Shown: positions 23,590 to 34,207, counted from the first letter of the stretch. The stretch: DNA of 64,000 nucleotides from Podaxis mareebaensis (GCA_018524725.1 JAEUWP010000103.1:248001-312000); one strand, 5' to 3'. A program made the numbers and translations. Notes: generated by a model not told the origin, from the letters alone.

Positions 23590-25160
23590 ATGCTTTTTCC
23601 AGCTTTTCCATTTAATTTATCTCCTTATGATGCCCAAAGATATATTTCACCGTTCGCATCCGTAGTCCGTCATGAAAACATGCTTGCGTCCCTTGGTGCC
23701 CGGATGTTTCCATCTCTAGGGTTCCAACCGCTTGAACCCGCTCGCCTTATGCCTGTGTACTTTCCGGGTTGGATTCTCGACGTCGAGGTCAAAGGGGAGG
23801 TGACAATAAAAGGCGACGACGTATGTGTTGGACATTACGCTCTAAAGACTCTCTAACATGCTGATCATATGTGGTAGCGGCGAGCTTCCGCTCAAATACA
23901 CAACGCGTATGTCCCGCAAATCTATTTTTTGTCGCATCCCGTTTAAAAGGGCTTTAACGACGGCATAGGTACATTCCAGGTATATCTCTCCATACTTAAA
24001 CTTGCCTCTCAAACTCACTTGCTTCAAAAGGATCGGATTACAAGGTCATCTCTTCAGCTCCCATCGTACCTGACGATACGCACGTTCGAGAAACCGTCTT
24101 ATTCTCCCAAGATTTGCTGAGACAACATGACCTGGACGTCGCCTGTATCCCATACAACATCTCGCCGTTCGTTGTCCTCGACATCGTCCGTCACCTTTCG
24201 TACTCGGAAGCAAAAATAAGCCAAGACTTCAGTTTCACCCCATCATCAATCAAGCCTTCCCTTGTTCGTTCATAACCTTGCCCTCCAGCCTATTCTCATT
24301 TCTCCCTCTACAGTTCGCCGCATACCCTGTGCTCATACCCCTTTACCTCGCACAATACGAATACAACACCGATAAAGGGAAGAAGTACCACACATTTTTC
24401 GTCGAAGCTTATGGCCAAGACGTACGTCCCTTCTCACGTCCCCCTCCCTCACACGCCTTCCGACCCACCTCGTTCGAAACTATAGGGCAACGTCTGGTCC
24501 GAACCTTTCGGCGAGCACCTCTCGGTCGAACGCGACCTCTTCAACCGTACCCGCTCCATCCTCGGCGCCCCAGAAGACGCCAACAGCACCGTCTCCAACA
24601 TGGGCTACCCGAAGAAATTCATCGAGATCGTCGGATTCTCACTCACACCTCACCAAGAACTTGGATATGCCCTCCGTGACTACTTGGAACGCGCATTAAA
24701 TTTGCCCAGCACGCCTACAGCACTCGCTGCAGCTAGTGTGGCGGAGATGAGTGGATTGGCTCAAGATAAGCGAGTGAGAGGGTTCACGCATGAAGAGAGG
24801 ACGCCGATTATTGAGTGGTTGAAGTTGGGTTCTGAGCTGATGATGGTACAACGGATGCATGAGGTGCGTGTGGTATTCGCTCAAAGCTAGTTTTCTTGAT
24901 TCAATTGGTTTTGGTAGGCTATGTCAAAAGCACGCGAGGGTGGACATGTTGTGGTGGCAGGTTCTGGGGCCAAAACACACAGCAAGGCGACTATCATTGA
25001 CGGTGCAATTCAACACCTCGCCCAAAAATCCGAGTTGTTGCAAGCCGAGCGACGGAAAACCAAACCGGAGTGGGCGAAGACTGAGGAGGATCTGGAAGAA
25101 GAGAAATCGGAAAACGAAAAGTCAGAGCCCGAGGAGTCCAAGCCAGAACGCGTCGAGTAG
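23590..25160 (+). CDS. Conserved-looking fungal protein of unknown function, 410 residues
   Basis: Seven exons: 23590-23820, 23878-23906, 23969-23979, 24031-24263, 24314-24421, 24486-24863, 24918-25160; phases close. Exon 3 is only 11 nt. The N-terminal part reads YDAQRYISPFASVV, then GFQPLEPARLMPVYFPGW, then a beta-rich section; the middle has FAAYPVLIPLYLAQYEY and GKKYHTFFVEAYG; the C-terminus is strongly charged (repeated Glu-Lys-Ser-Glu). Signs of function are absent: no catalytic motif and only one short hydrophobic segment (PVLIPLYLAQY). I have an impression of similar hypothetical proteins in Agaricomycetes but cannot name a family. The start is uncertain because the frame is open upstream to 23353. 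Confidence 0.65.
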
Positions 25161-25566
25161 TATGCGCATAGGACCGTTCCTTGTAGCAGTATCTGGAAGA
25201 CGAGGAAACTGGTGGCCTCTCACTTGACTCTACTCGCTTTCACTTGAGTCTACTCGAGTCCATTCCCCGCTTCCGAGGCTTCCACTCGCCTCTGACAAGG
25301 ACTCCTTCAATAAAAGAATGTGACTACATATCTCGTTCATGCACAGGTTCCTTCCCAGTCGGCTCATGTCGAGCAATGGGGCGAATTTGAGTGGAGGAAA
25401 CAATATAATATTAGTTTGCGTGAGCCTGATACCGTACCCATGGTAGCGTTCGTCGACGAGTTCCTACTATACATGTAGGTACCGCAAGCGCTCTTCTGTT
25501 TCTTGACCTTGGCCACCACCATACACAGTGAGATCCCGCAAGGCGCTCAAAGCGTTATCCTCACAG
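25161..25566. other. 3' flank of the 410-residue gene, up to the retrotransposon
   Basis: Contains a possible polyadenylation signal (AATAAA near 25309). Otherwise no feature is recognised before the CCCAG target site at 25567. Confidence 0.5.
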
Positions 25567-25571
25567 CCCAG

Positions 25572-26220
25572 TGTTGAAGAATTAATCAGCATTACGCTTA
25601 CGCGTATACTTGCCATCGGCAATACATGCTGAATCCTCGACGTTTACGCTCTGCATTGATAGAGCTTATATATTTTTGGAACTCTCCATAGCTTCGTGCT
25701 ATGATTAGATTGATCCGTTTCTATTAATACTTTTATGCACATACGTAGACGTACGGCTTGTGTTAGTATTACTCATATCCTCATGGATTATGACTAGTAG
25801 AAACGTTCTATGACTGCGGATGACTCCTGTAGCATACGGTAGAGTCATGTTCTTTCTTATTTTAACTTCTACATGCACTTTCTTCATGTTATACGCACAT
25901 ATGCCTTATGTTTACTTACTCATGCATGTATCTTACCCTTGACCCAGTGTCATAGCTCTACGGTATTTAAACCCTCATGTAGTAGCATACTTTCTTCACT
26001 GGAGTTTTACATTCCTTGTCTACTGGACATCTCAACTACTATCAGCTCAACATTCCTCACTACTTTCAATTCAGTCTAACCTTCTCTGGTACACCTCAAG
26101 ACTCGCCCTTACCGCATTTATCAGGTCTTCTCCCTGTTCGACCAGCCTTGGATTGTGAGTAACTGGTTTACTCTCCACTGACGCTGTGCTTGTGTAGTAG
26201 CAACCGTTCTCCCCTCGTCA
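25572..26220 (+). repeat. 5' LTR of the copia element
   Basis: 649 bp, starting TGTTGAAG and ending CTCGTCA. A TATTTAAA box near 25964-25971 could be the element promoter, and TATATATTTT occurs near 25667. It differs from the 3' LTR at 12 sites, all transitions within CpG dinucleotides. Confidence 0.97.
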
Positions 26221-26234
26221 GGTTATGGGCCCCG
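26221..26234 (+). promoter_or_regulatory. Primer binding site matching the anticodon arm of initiator tRNA-Met
   Basis: GGTTATGGGCCCCG begins directly after the 5' LTR. GGTTATGGGCCC is the complement of the anticodon stem-loop of initiator methionine tRNA (GGGCCCATAACC). Drosophila copia and yeast Ty5 are known to prime from a half-tRNA cut in this loop, so the same mechanism is inferred here. Confidence 0.75.
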
Positions 26235-26403
26235 AGACTCTCCTTCCGAGGATTCTCTCCTATTAATTTAGGATTGAGATAAAGACGTCTTGGGATAAGC
26301 CTATTTCTACCTTTATTGTTATCTGTATACAACGTTATACTAATACCCTTTCTTATGTTGCTTAGTCGACTTCTTATCTGCCAATTTCTTTGATACGTCA
26401 AAT

Positions 26404-29280
26404 ATGGCTTCAACTATTGCTACTTCTTCCCTTCCTAAACTTGAGGGCCCCTCTAACTACAAGTTCTGGGCTCATCGTCTTCAAGGAGCACTTTCCTTGA
26501 TTAGTGTTACTGGTTCCACAGAAACGGGCTGGACCCTAACCAGTGGAACGGCGACAGCACCTGCTCAGAATGACGCAGCTGAAACGGCACATCAGAATCA
26601 GATGAAGGCACAAGCCTTATCGATTATTGAAAACACATTGCCTGATTCCATGCTGCTTCATGGAAGAACTGCCCCGGACACTTTATGGACTTATCTCCAA
26701 ACCCAGTTTGGAACGCTTGGTCCAGCAAACGTCTACAGCTTGTTCATCCGAGCTCTAAAGAAGAGGATCACTGGCAAAAGAGATATTGCGGTTGATATAG
26801 CCGAAATGGCTACACTCTTCACTCAGGTAGAAGAAGCTACTGCTGCTATTCCTGAGGTTCTTAGAGCTATGGTTCTTCTTTCGGCCATTCCAGACAATTG
26901 GGATTCGGTCCGACAATCGTTGTTGACCAACAACACTACGATCGCTGCCTTAACTTGGAAAGTGGTCGCAGATGCTTTAAATGCTGAATGGGCTCAGCGG
27001 AATGGACGTAACAAAATGTCCACCCACCTCGCCAATGCTCAATCTGCTAACAAAGCTAAACTTCCCAATGACCAAGGCGGTCCTTCTGCCTGGAACAAGT
27101 CTTGTCCGGGTCCACCTTGGAGTCGATTTATCCCTCAACCTGTCAGTCAGGATAGAACCTCCAACGGTCCCAAGCCTCAAGGCCAACAAGGCAGTCAGCC
27201 TGGTCAATGGCAGACCGTCAAGCCAAAGAAGAAGAGGGCTCCCAAGAAGAAGAAGTCCCCTAATGCCTCAGCCAAACCAGCCGATTCCATGGCGGGTTTT
27301 GCTGCACCTGCTCACCTAGCGGCGGCACCTCCACTTCCCCCTGCTGGTGCTGGTAGACCTTACACAGGTCCCAACATGCACCCATTCGACCTCTTAGATC
27401 GAATCCAGAGGCCGCAAGTGAACGCACCTCACGTTCCACCTCAGGCTTTGGTCCAACAACGCCTAGCTGCTACGGTTCCACAGGATCGTCCTCTGCTTCC
27501 CCCACTTTCTCGTCGGGTACGATCTCAAAACCCTGTTCCCATCGCTCCAACTTACTCTTCTGCTTTGCAGGAGAAATGTAAGTTTGAAGAGTCTAAAATA
27601 GAGGCGAGTAACCTCTGTTTTACTGCTATTCTTGAGCTTGAGATAATAAATCTCGCACAGGAGGTGCACGAAACTCTTCAGGCGATGAAATGTCAATGGA
27701 CTGATACAGCGACTAAGTCGCTTGATCAGATTCATGAGGAACAGAAGATCAAGACCCAATGCTATCGTGACATCAACCGCACTCATAAGCTTCGTCGTGC
27801 TCCTACTAAACGAAGCGTACAAGACTTAATTGAGGAAACCCTACTCCTCATGTCGCTAGATGACGCATCCGAGAAAGCGAAGAACTTCGACGAAGAGTTC
27901 CCACCACTTCCGGGACACTCAGGTCTTCTTCCACCAGGTCATCCAGTCAAGGTAGGCACCTATTCTCGACGTGTCCGCATGGGTAAATGGACTAAGAATC
28001 CACCCAAGAAGACTGTTTCTTCCATGCAGCAACCCAAGAAGCTGTATGACGTTGTCGAACAAGCTCTTCGTGAACATGAGGAAGAGAAGCAGAGGAAGGC
28101 ACATGAACTTCGCTTCAAAAAGAAGCCTAAGGTTCAAGGGGAATGCTACATCCCACACGTAGGTCGCTTCTATCAAGATCTGATGAACCAATTAATTCAT
28201 TTTGGTGTCATACAGGATACTTGCGAAGTCGATCCTAAAGTATGTGTTAACCCTATTGGTCGATTACAGCTTATTCATTTCCTTGTTACTCAACAGGGAG
28301 AACAAAGCTCTCATGCCCTGCAAGAGGCGCTTGCTGTGATCGACAAAAACCCTGAAGGTTATCCACTTGATCCAACAGATCGTGAATACCTTTACTCAAT
28401 AGGTTTAACAGAACGTGAATGGGATGAAGCGATGGTGCCTTCGACCTCATCAGTCGATGTTCTGCCTGCACCTCCTTCTTCACCACGACTTCCTGGAGTG
28501 TCTCATCCCAATGATGAGATTGATCTCATCGGGAGTGATATCGAGGATCGCCCGCCTCTCGTCAACGGCCCACGTCACCTTTCTGACGTAGACTATGATG
28601 CCGACGACACGAGTGATGCTGAGAGCAACTTCGAGAAGAAGAAGGCTATGGGGTATGTAATTCATATCTTATCACCATCATCTGATGCTGATCACCTCCA
28701 TACTCAGACCGGTCACGACGCTTCCTCTTGGGAAGAAGAAGGGCAAGCTCGGCAAGAAGCACCGTGCCAAGGCCAAACGTCACGAGGTTTAGAGGGTTGT
28801 CTGCACAGGACAGAAGGAGGAAGAGGAGATGAGCACCTACCATCACGGGAACGGATACTTAGGTGGCTCATAGCTTTGGACAATGTAACTTTTTGCGATG
28901 GATCATGTACAGAATTCGTAGCGATGTGCACAAGCACATCTCGTTTTAATGTCATTCATTCTGTACATGCACCTCCCAGTCCGAAATCCTCTAAGATCAG
29001 AAGATATGAAGATGATGAGATAATAAAGATGGATAAGTATAATGCTATTTGGTTATTAGATTCAGGAGCATCTGGCCATTATATGCCATATATGGAAGAC
29101 TTCATTGACTTCCAATATTATCCTGATCCTATAACCGTATACACTGCTGGTGAACCAATGGTATCACCAGGACACGGTACCGTCTTAATAGAAACCGTGG
29201 TCAATACAGACAACGGCACTTGGATACTCAATCATTCATATCTATATCCGGTGCACTATCTACAAGGTAGTGGAGATTGA
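26404..29280 (+). pseudogene. Copia gag and protease section of the polyprotein
   Basis: 958 codons open from ATG 26404, ended by TGA at 29278-29280. The first 200 residues carry the copia Gag fold (YKFWAHRLQGAL near 18, LWTYLQTQFG near 97). A Pro/Lys-rich linker with KKKRAPKKKK follows near 276-287. No CX2CX4HX4C zinc knuckle exists anywhere in it. The gag part is unusually long, nearly 880 residues before the protease. The protease active site is LLDSGASGHY with catalytic Asp at residue 886. The stop falls 13 codons before a QLAKAG block, with the same frame continuing to integrase, so TGA stands where an Arg CGA codon is expected. An intron-like segment at 28653-28707 is described separately. 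Confidence 0.9.
28653..28707 (+). other. Candidate intron inside copia gag
   Basis: 55 bp starting GTATGT and ending CTCAG, with a CTGAT branch-like element near 28687, the same size and signals as introns of nearby host genes. Its length is not a multiple of three. Splicing would join residue 749 to a new frame of about 28 codons, rich in Lys, that stops at TAG 28790-28792, giving a Gag of 777 residues. Unspliced RNA continues into protease and pol. Confidence 0.5.
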
Positions 29281-30744
29281 TTATTATCAGTTGGTCAGCT
29301 CGCTAAGGCTGGAGCTAAAATTGAAACCACTGATAGCTGCTCACGTGTCAACGACTCGTTGAACGAGCCAATACTAGTTGCACAACCAATGATAGGTTGT
29401 TCACCTACCCTTCATTATGTGAAGAGTAAGATAATTAAAACACATGACAATATGCATGCGTTTGCAACTAGTACTGTACCAGAATATAACATCCTCCATA
29501 ACAGGATGGGACACCCGTCAGATCACATCCTCAAACATTTTGAGACAAATACAATCAGCTTTCCTCATGTAGAAATTCCCAAAAATAGCATCAAACCATG
29601 TGAAGGTTGCGCTATGGGAAAAATGCATCAGAAAAGCTTTAATATAAACTTCGAGAGAGCGTCCAGGCCTCTAGAAAGAATCCATTCGGATCTTTTAGAA
29701 ATGCCTAAAGTTAGTTACTGAAAATATAAATGGGTAATGACTATTTTGGACGACTTCTCCTCAAACACTTGGGTTCATTTACTTCGTAAAAAATCCGAAG
29801 CACCTACAGTAATGAAGAACTTCTTGACCTTAGTCAATAAACATATTGGCGGTCCAGTAAAGTTCTTACATACTGATCGAGGAGGAGAATATGTCAAAGA
29901 AAGCTTACAAGCTCTCTTACGCTCTCAAGGGATTATCCATGTGACAAGCGCTCCACATGCTCACCAACAAAATGGTAGAGCGGAACGCCTCAACCATACT
30001 TTAATGGATAAAGCTGAAGCCATGTGGCATCATGCTTGCATTCCAGATGGTTGGTGGGAATTTGCGATTGATACCGCTTGCTATCTTTACAATCGCACAC
30101 CCATGTCGCAACTTGATTGGAAAACCCCTCAAGAAGTTTTAACAGGTGTCAAACCAGATGTTTCTAAATTCAGAACCTTTGGATGTGGCGCTTACGTGTT
30201 CTTACCTAAAGAAGTCCGAAAAGATAAACTATCCCCAAAATCGGAATTAATGATATTCCTGGGATACTCTCCGGACCAAAAGAATTATTTGTTCATGCAT
30301 CATTTGCAAGGCAATGTGCTTTATATTTCGCCCACTGCTATCTTTGATGAACAATTCTTTCCTAAATGTTCTGAAAAGAAACATAGATCAAATAGTAGTC
30401 ATAGTTCGTCATCAAGAACTCCTACACCTCAAAGCGAGGTTATTATTTACCCTAGACAGGATAATTCAAGGTCACCGCCTCCGGATAGACCTTCGGCCCC
30501 AACGCCACCATCATCCTCTTCGTCCAGTCCAGATCCTAGATATTGGAATGGAACTCCAAACATAGACGATGATAATGAGGACAAGGACAGCCAACATGAC
30601 CTTCCAAGGGAAGATTGTGATTCTGATTTAGAATATGCTGATCCTAAAGACTATCCTGATTTAGAAAGACATTCGCCTATGCAAAGCGTTGATCCAAATG
30701 ATAATCGAGATCCAACTCCATATTTGGAAGATTTCGAAGAATGA
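29281..30744 (+). pseudogene. Copia integrase section of the polyprotein
   Basis: Same frame as gag, interrupted by TGA at 29719-29721 and ended by TGA at 30742-30744. Seen: the pre-integrase zinc region HNRMGHPSDHIL...CEGC; then the catalytic triad with HSDL (Asp at 29689), HTDRGGEY (Asp at 29875) and the QQNGRAERLNHTL block carrying the Glu; then the copia GKTP-like WKTPQEVLTG and FGCGAYVFLP blocks. The C-terminal part is a Ser/Pro/Asp-rich linker typical before reverse transcriptase. Confidence 0.93.
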
Positions 30745-30755
30745 GGTGATAATCG

Positions 30756-31402
30756 TGTTACACTCCTCTCGTTCTCGCCACTGTCCATGCCTCTTTTGCA
30801 GCCCCACCTCGTCATCTGCCAACCGCCTTCTCGTCTCTTGACTCTAAGTGTCCATCTTGACCTGCCTCTCATCGCGACTTCGGTCCCACCTCAGATCTTC
30901 CGAAGACGCATTATGTTTAGCACTCGGGCTCGGTAATACATTGTACAATAATAACTTGCCTTCTGTAGATCTCATCTTATCTCGGGCTCGGTCATCTATA
31001 CTTAGAGCACTGAAGTAACTACGAAGATTCTCCTTAAGGACATGTAGAATAGCAATCACCCTCGTATTTAGATAGCTCGTAAAGTAAGTGGAACTTAGCT
31101 TTATGATCACTTGTACATAGTGCGAGAATAGCGAGGACTGTCTTCCACTTTATCTTCTTGCCGTGTGAGAGCTCTACCTGCCTCGACAGGATAACTGGCG
31201 TAACAGCTAAACCTACGGAGTAGCCTGCGACCTTACAAGTCGTATCTCTCCCTAGGCAGTCCCTGCGAGATTTCCAGCCAGCCTCTAGTTCTCCCAGGAG
31301 AACAGATGGGCGTTCCGCTTCAGGAACTTAATAGTGCTGGGGTGTCTTAGGACAGTATCTCTCTGCACTGAGACGACGTGTAGAAACCGTCTCTATGTAA
31401 CA
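30756..31402. mobile_element. Nested 647-bp LTR-like insertion (probable solo LTR)
   Basis: Begins TGTTACAC and ends GTAACA, so the ends are TG...CA with a 6-bp inverted repeat. It is flanked by AATCG (30751-30755) and GATCG (31403-31407), a 5-bp duplication with one mismatch. It has no open frame. Removing the 647 bp plus one 5-bp flank rejoins the two parts of pol in the same frame, and the downstream Pro-Pro-Val-Pro-Gln section becomes continuous with the linker. The termini resemble gypsy-type LTRs. Strand cannot be decided. Confidence 0.75.
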
Positions 31403-31407
31403 GATCG

Positions 31408-33520
31408 ACCTTATACAGCATCCCCTCCAGTTCCTCAGTCTCCAAGATTGGAAGAGCATGAGAATTGCAGCAATGATCCACCCTTTAGGGAAGAATCATC
31501 AAGCCCTGTACCCAGGTCTTCCGAAAGCGAAGCACCACAAGGTACTACTACGACGTTTTCTAGGTTTTCTCCTATGAAACCTGCACAGAAACGTCAAGCT
31601 GCTTCTCCACCATGGATGCAACAATGGCAAACATCTTCTAATCAACGTCCTCAAAGAGAATGTCGGGTTCCTTCTAAACCCGGAAATATATATGGAGATC
31701 AACATCCCATGAAAGTGTTACGAAATTATAAAGGTTTCGAATGGATACCTCCTAAAGGAGAACCATTACTTAAGCGAATTCGCAAATGAAGCCCAGTAGC
31801 ACTTCCAGATGTTGAAAACGAAATGCCACCTGATGAACAAACACTTGATTCTTCGCAAACTTCTACGTCGATGGAACTTATGATAGTACATCACGTAAAT
31901 AAGTTGTGCAAAGAAGGAGGAGTACAGTTCATTGATTTTCTCTTCGCAAACAAAATTGATGCATCATATACCCCTAAGGTCTTCAAAGACTTAGCTAAAC
32001 TCCCCAAGGAGATCCGCAATAAGTGGTATAAAGCTTGTCTTGAGGAGATAGACGCATTAAAGAAACGACAAGTTTACGAACTTGTTGAACTTCTGAAAGG
32101 AAGAAGAGTGATTGGTAATCGATGGGTATTCACTCCGAAATCTGATGGCAGATTCAGATCTCGACTAGTCGCACAAGGGTTCTCACAAATCAAAGGTGTT
32201 GACTTTGATGAACTCTTTTCTCCTGTTGTCCGGTATGAGACCGCACGATTGCTATTTGCGATAGCTGCCCTCAAGGACTGGGATATGTTTGGTCTTGACG
32301 TGAAGACTGCTTATCTCTATGGACATCTTAAGGAAGAAATTTATATGTGACAACCAGAAGGTTTCATCCAAAAAGGACAAGAAACCAAAGTATGGCGCTT
32401 GAAACGTGCCTTATATGGTCTCAAACAAGCTGGCTGACAATGGTGGCTTGAAGTGACAAATTCGATGAAAGAACTAGGCTTCAAACGAGCATCACTTGAT
32501 GCAGGAGTCTATTATTATTACGATACACGAGAGAAATCTCTTATCATCGCACTACTTTATGTGGATGATGCGGCTTTCTTAGGACTGCGTGGATCGAAAG
32601 TTCTTCATCAGAAGATAAAAGCATTTATGGAAAAATGGGAATGTCATTTTTTAGGCGAACTCACCGAATTCCTTGGAATGCAAATCACACGAGACCGTGA
32701 TAATCTATTGATCCTGATTGATCAACAACCTTACCTTGATAAGGTTTTAGAACGTTTTAATGTGGTTGAAAAAGCCGAATCAACTCCATTGCCAAAAGAC
32801 TTTGTCTTCACCACGGCAAAAGATGAGGCATCTGCTAATTTTAGGCAGAAGTACCAACAATTGGTTGGATCTTTGATGTACTTGATGATCGGATCACGTC
32901 CCGATATTGCTTTTGCAGTCATCAAGTTATCCCAACAAATGATGAATCCGTCATGGGAACACTATAAAGCCAGCTTACATACTTTGCGATACCTTTGTGG
33001 CACATCTAAATATGCCATTGTCTATGATGGACAAACGAACGAAGGAATCAATGTGTTCTCTGATTCTGATTGGGCACAAGATCCAGAAACCAGGAAATCG
33101 GTCACTGGCTTCTTTATTAGAATAGCCGGAGCAGTCGTATCATGGCTATCTCGGCACCAGAAGACTGTTGCCTTATCATTGACAGAAGCCGAATACATGG
33201 CTTTGTCAGACGCTAGTTGTCAAATTGAGTGGACAATTAACCTGCTCACTGAAATCGGCATTAATCCAGAAAGGATTAAAAAACCACACTTATTCGGTGA
33301 TAACCGAGGTTCAGTATTTTGGGCCAAAAATCTGGTAACTGAAAAACGTTCAAAACATGTGGACGTCAAATACCACTATATCCGCAATTTACTCGAGGAC
33401 GAAAAATTCCTCTTGTATAACATTAAAGGAACTGAAAATCCTGTGGATTTGTTAACCAAGAATCTCGACATGCAGAAGTTCAATTTCTTCTTGCCTTCAT
33501 TAGGCGTCGAATTCTTTTAA
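31408..33520 (+). pseudogene. Copia reverse transcriptase and RNase H section
   Basis: One frame, interrupted by TGA at 31787-31789, 32348-32350 and 32435-32437, ending in TAA at 33518-33520. Seen: RT entry block RRVIGNRWVFTPKSDG, RLVAQGFSQIKGVDFDELFSP, LDVKTAYLYGHL with the first catalytic Asp, LKRALYGLKQAG, and the YVDD catalytic motif at 32558-32569. RNase H follows with SDSDWAQDPETRKSVTGF, LTEAEYMAL and DVKYHYIRNLLED, and the end LTKNLDMQKF, all standard in copia. Each TGA lies where related elements carry any residue but a stop (for example YM-TGA-QPEGF and KQAG-TGA-QWW). Confidence 0.93.
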
Positions 33521-33540
33521 CTTCACGCTCTGACAATTTC

Positions 33541-33553
33541 GAGTGAGGAGGAG
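33541..33553 (+). promoter_or_regulatory. Polypurine tract of the copia element
   Basis: GAGTGAGGAGGAG directly abuts the 3' LTR, the position where plus-strand synthesis of LTR retrotransposons is primed. Confidence 0.85.
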
Positions 33554-34202
33554 TGTTGAAGAATTAATCAGCATTACGCTTACGCATATACTTGCCATCG
33601 GCAATACATGCTGAATCCTCGATGTTTACGCTCTGCATTGATAGAGCTTATATATTTTTGGAACTCTCCATAGCTTTGTGCTATGATTAGATTGATCCGT
33701 TTCTATTAATACTTTTATGCACATACGTAGACGTACGGCTTGTGTTAGTATTACTCATATCCTCATGGATTATGACTAGTAGAAATGTTCTATGACTGCG
33801 GATGACTCCTGTAGCATATGGTAGAGTCATGTTCTTTCTTATTTTAACTTCTACATGCACTTTCTTCATGTTATACGCACGTATGCCTTATGTTTACTTA
33901 CTCATGCATGTATCTTACCCTTGACCCAGTGTCGTAGCTCTACGGTATTTAAACCCTCATGTAGTAGCATACTTTCTTCACTGGAGTTTTACATTCCTTG
34001 TCTACTGGACATCTCAACTACTATCAGCTCAACATTCCTCGCTACTTTCAATTCGGTCTAACCTTCTCTGGTACACCTCAAGACTCGCCCTTACTGCATT
34101 TATCAGGTCTTCTCCCTGTTCGACCAGCCTCGGATTGTGAGTAACTGGTTTACTCTCCACTGATGCTGTGCTTGTGTAGTAGCAACCGTTCTCCCCTCGT
34201 CA
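33554..34202 (+). repeat. 3' LTR of the copia element
   Basis: 649 bp, same length as the 5' LTR and without any indel. Seven of the 12 differing sites keep CpG in the 5' copy and five keep it in this copy, so both LTRs have decayed. Confidence 0.97.
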
Positions 34203-34207
34203 CCCAG

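Larger units (their letters stand above)
25572..34202 (+). mobile_element. Ty1/copia LTR retrotransposon, full length but inactivated
   Basis: An 8631-bp element bounded by two 649-bp LTRs with TG...CA ends and flanked by the 5-bp target duplication CCCAG (25567-25571 and 34203-34207). Internal order is gag, aspartic protease, integrase, reverse transcriptase, RNase H, which is the copia (Pseudoviridae) order. Primer site, polypurine tract and all core motifs are visible. One original reading frame from 26404 to 33520 is interrupted by six TGA codons and by a 647-bp insertion. It sits in intergenic DNA and breaks no recognisable gene. Confidence 0.97.

Noticed and set aside
31334..31407. Start of a separate gene within the copia element
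   Set aside because: This part belongs to the nested insertion; the coding frame resumes only at 31408 as a continuation of pol.
29278..32437. TGA codons as selenocysteine or programmed read-through sites
   Set aside because: Six sites at non-conserved places in one old transposon, in CpG-decay context, are better explained by mutation. No recoding element was recognised.
25572..34202. RIP as the cause of decay in the retrotransposon
   Set aside because: RIP prefers CpA to TpA changes and often makes TAA or TAG. Here all changes are at CpG and all stops are TGA.
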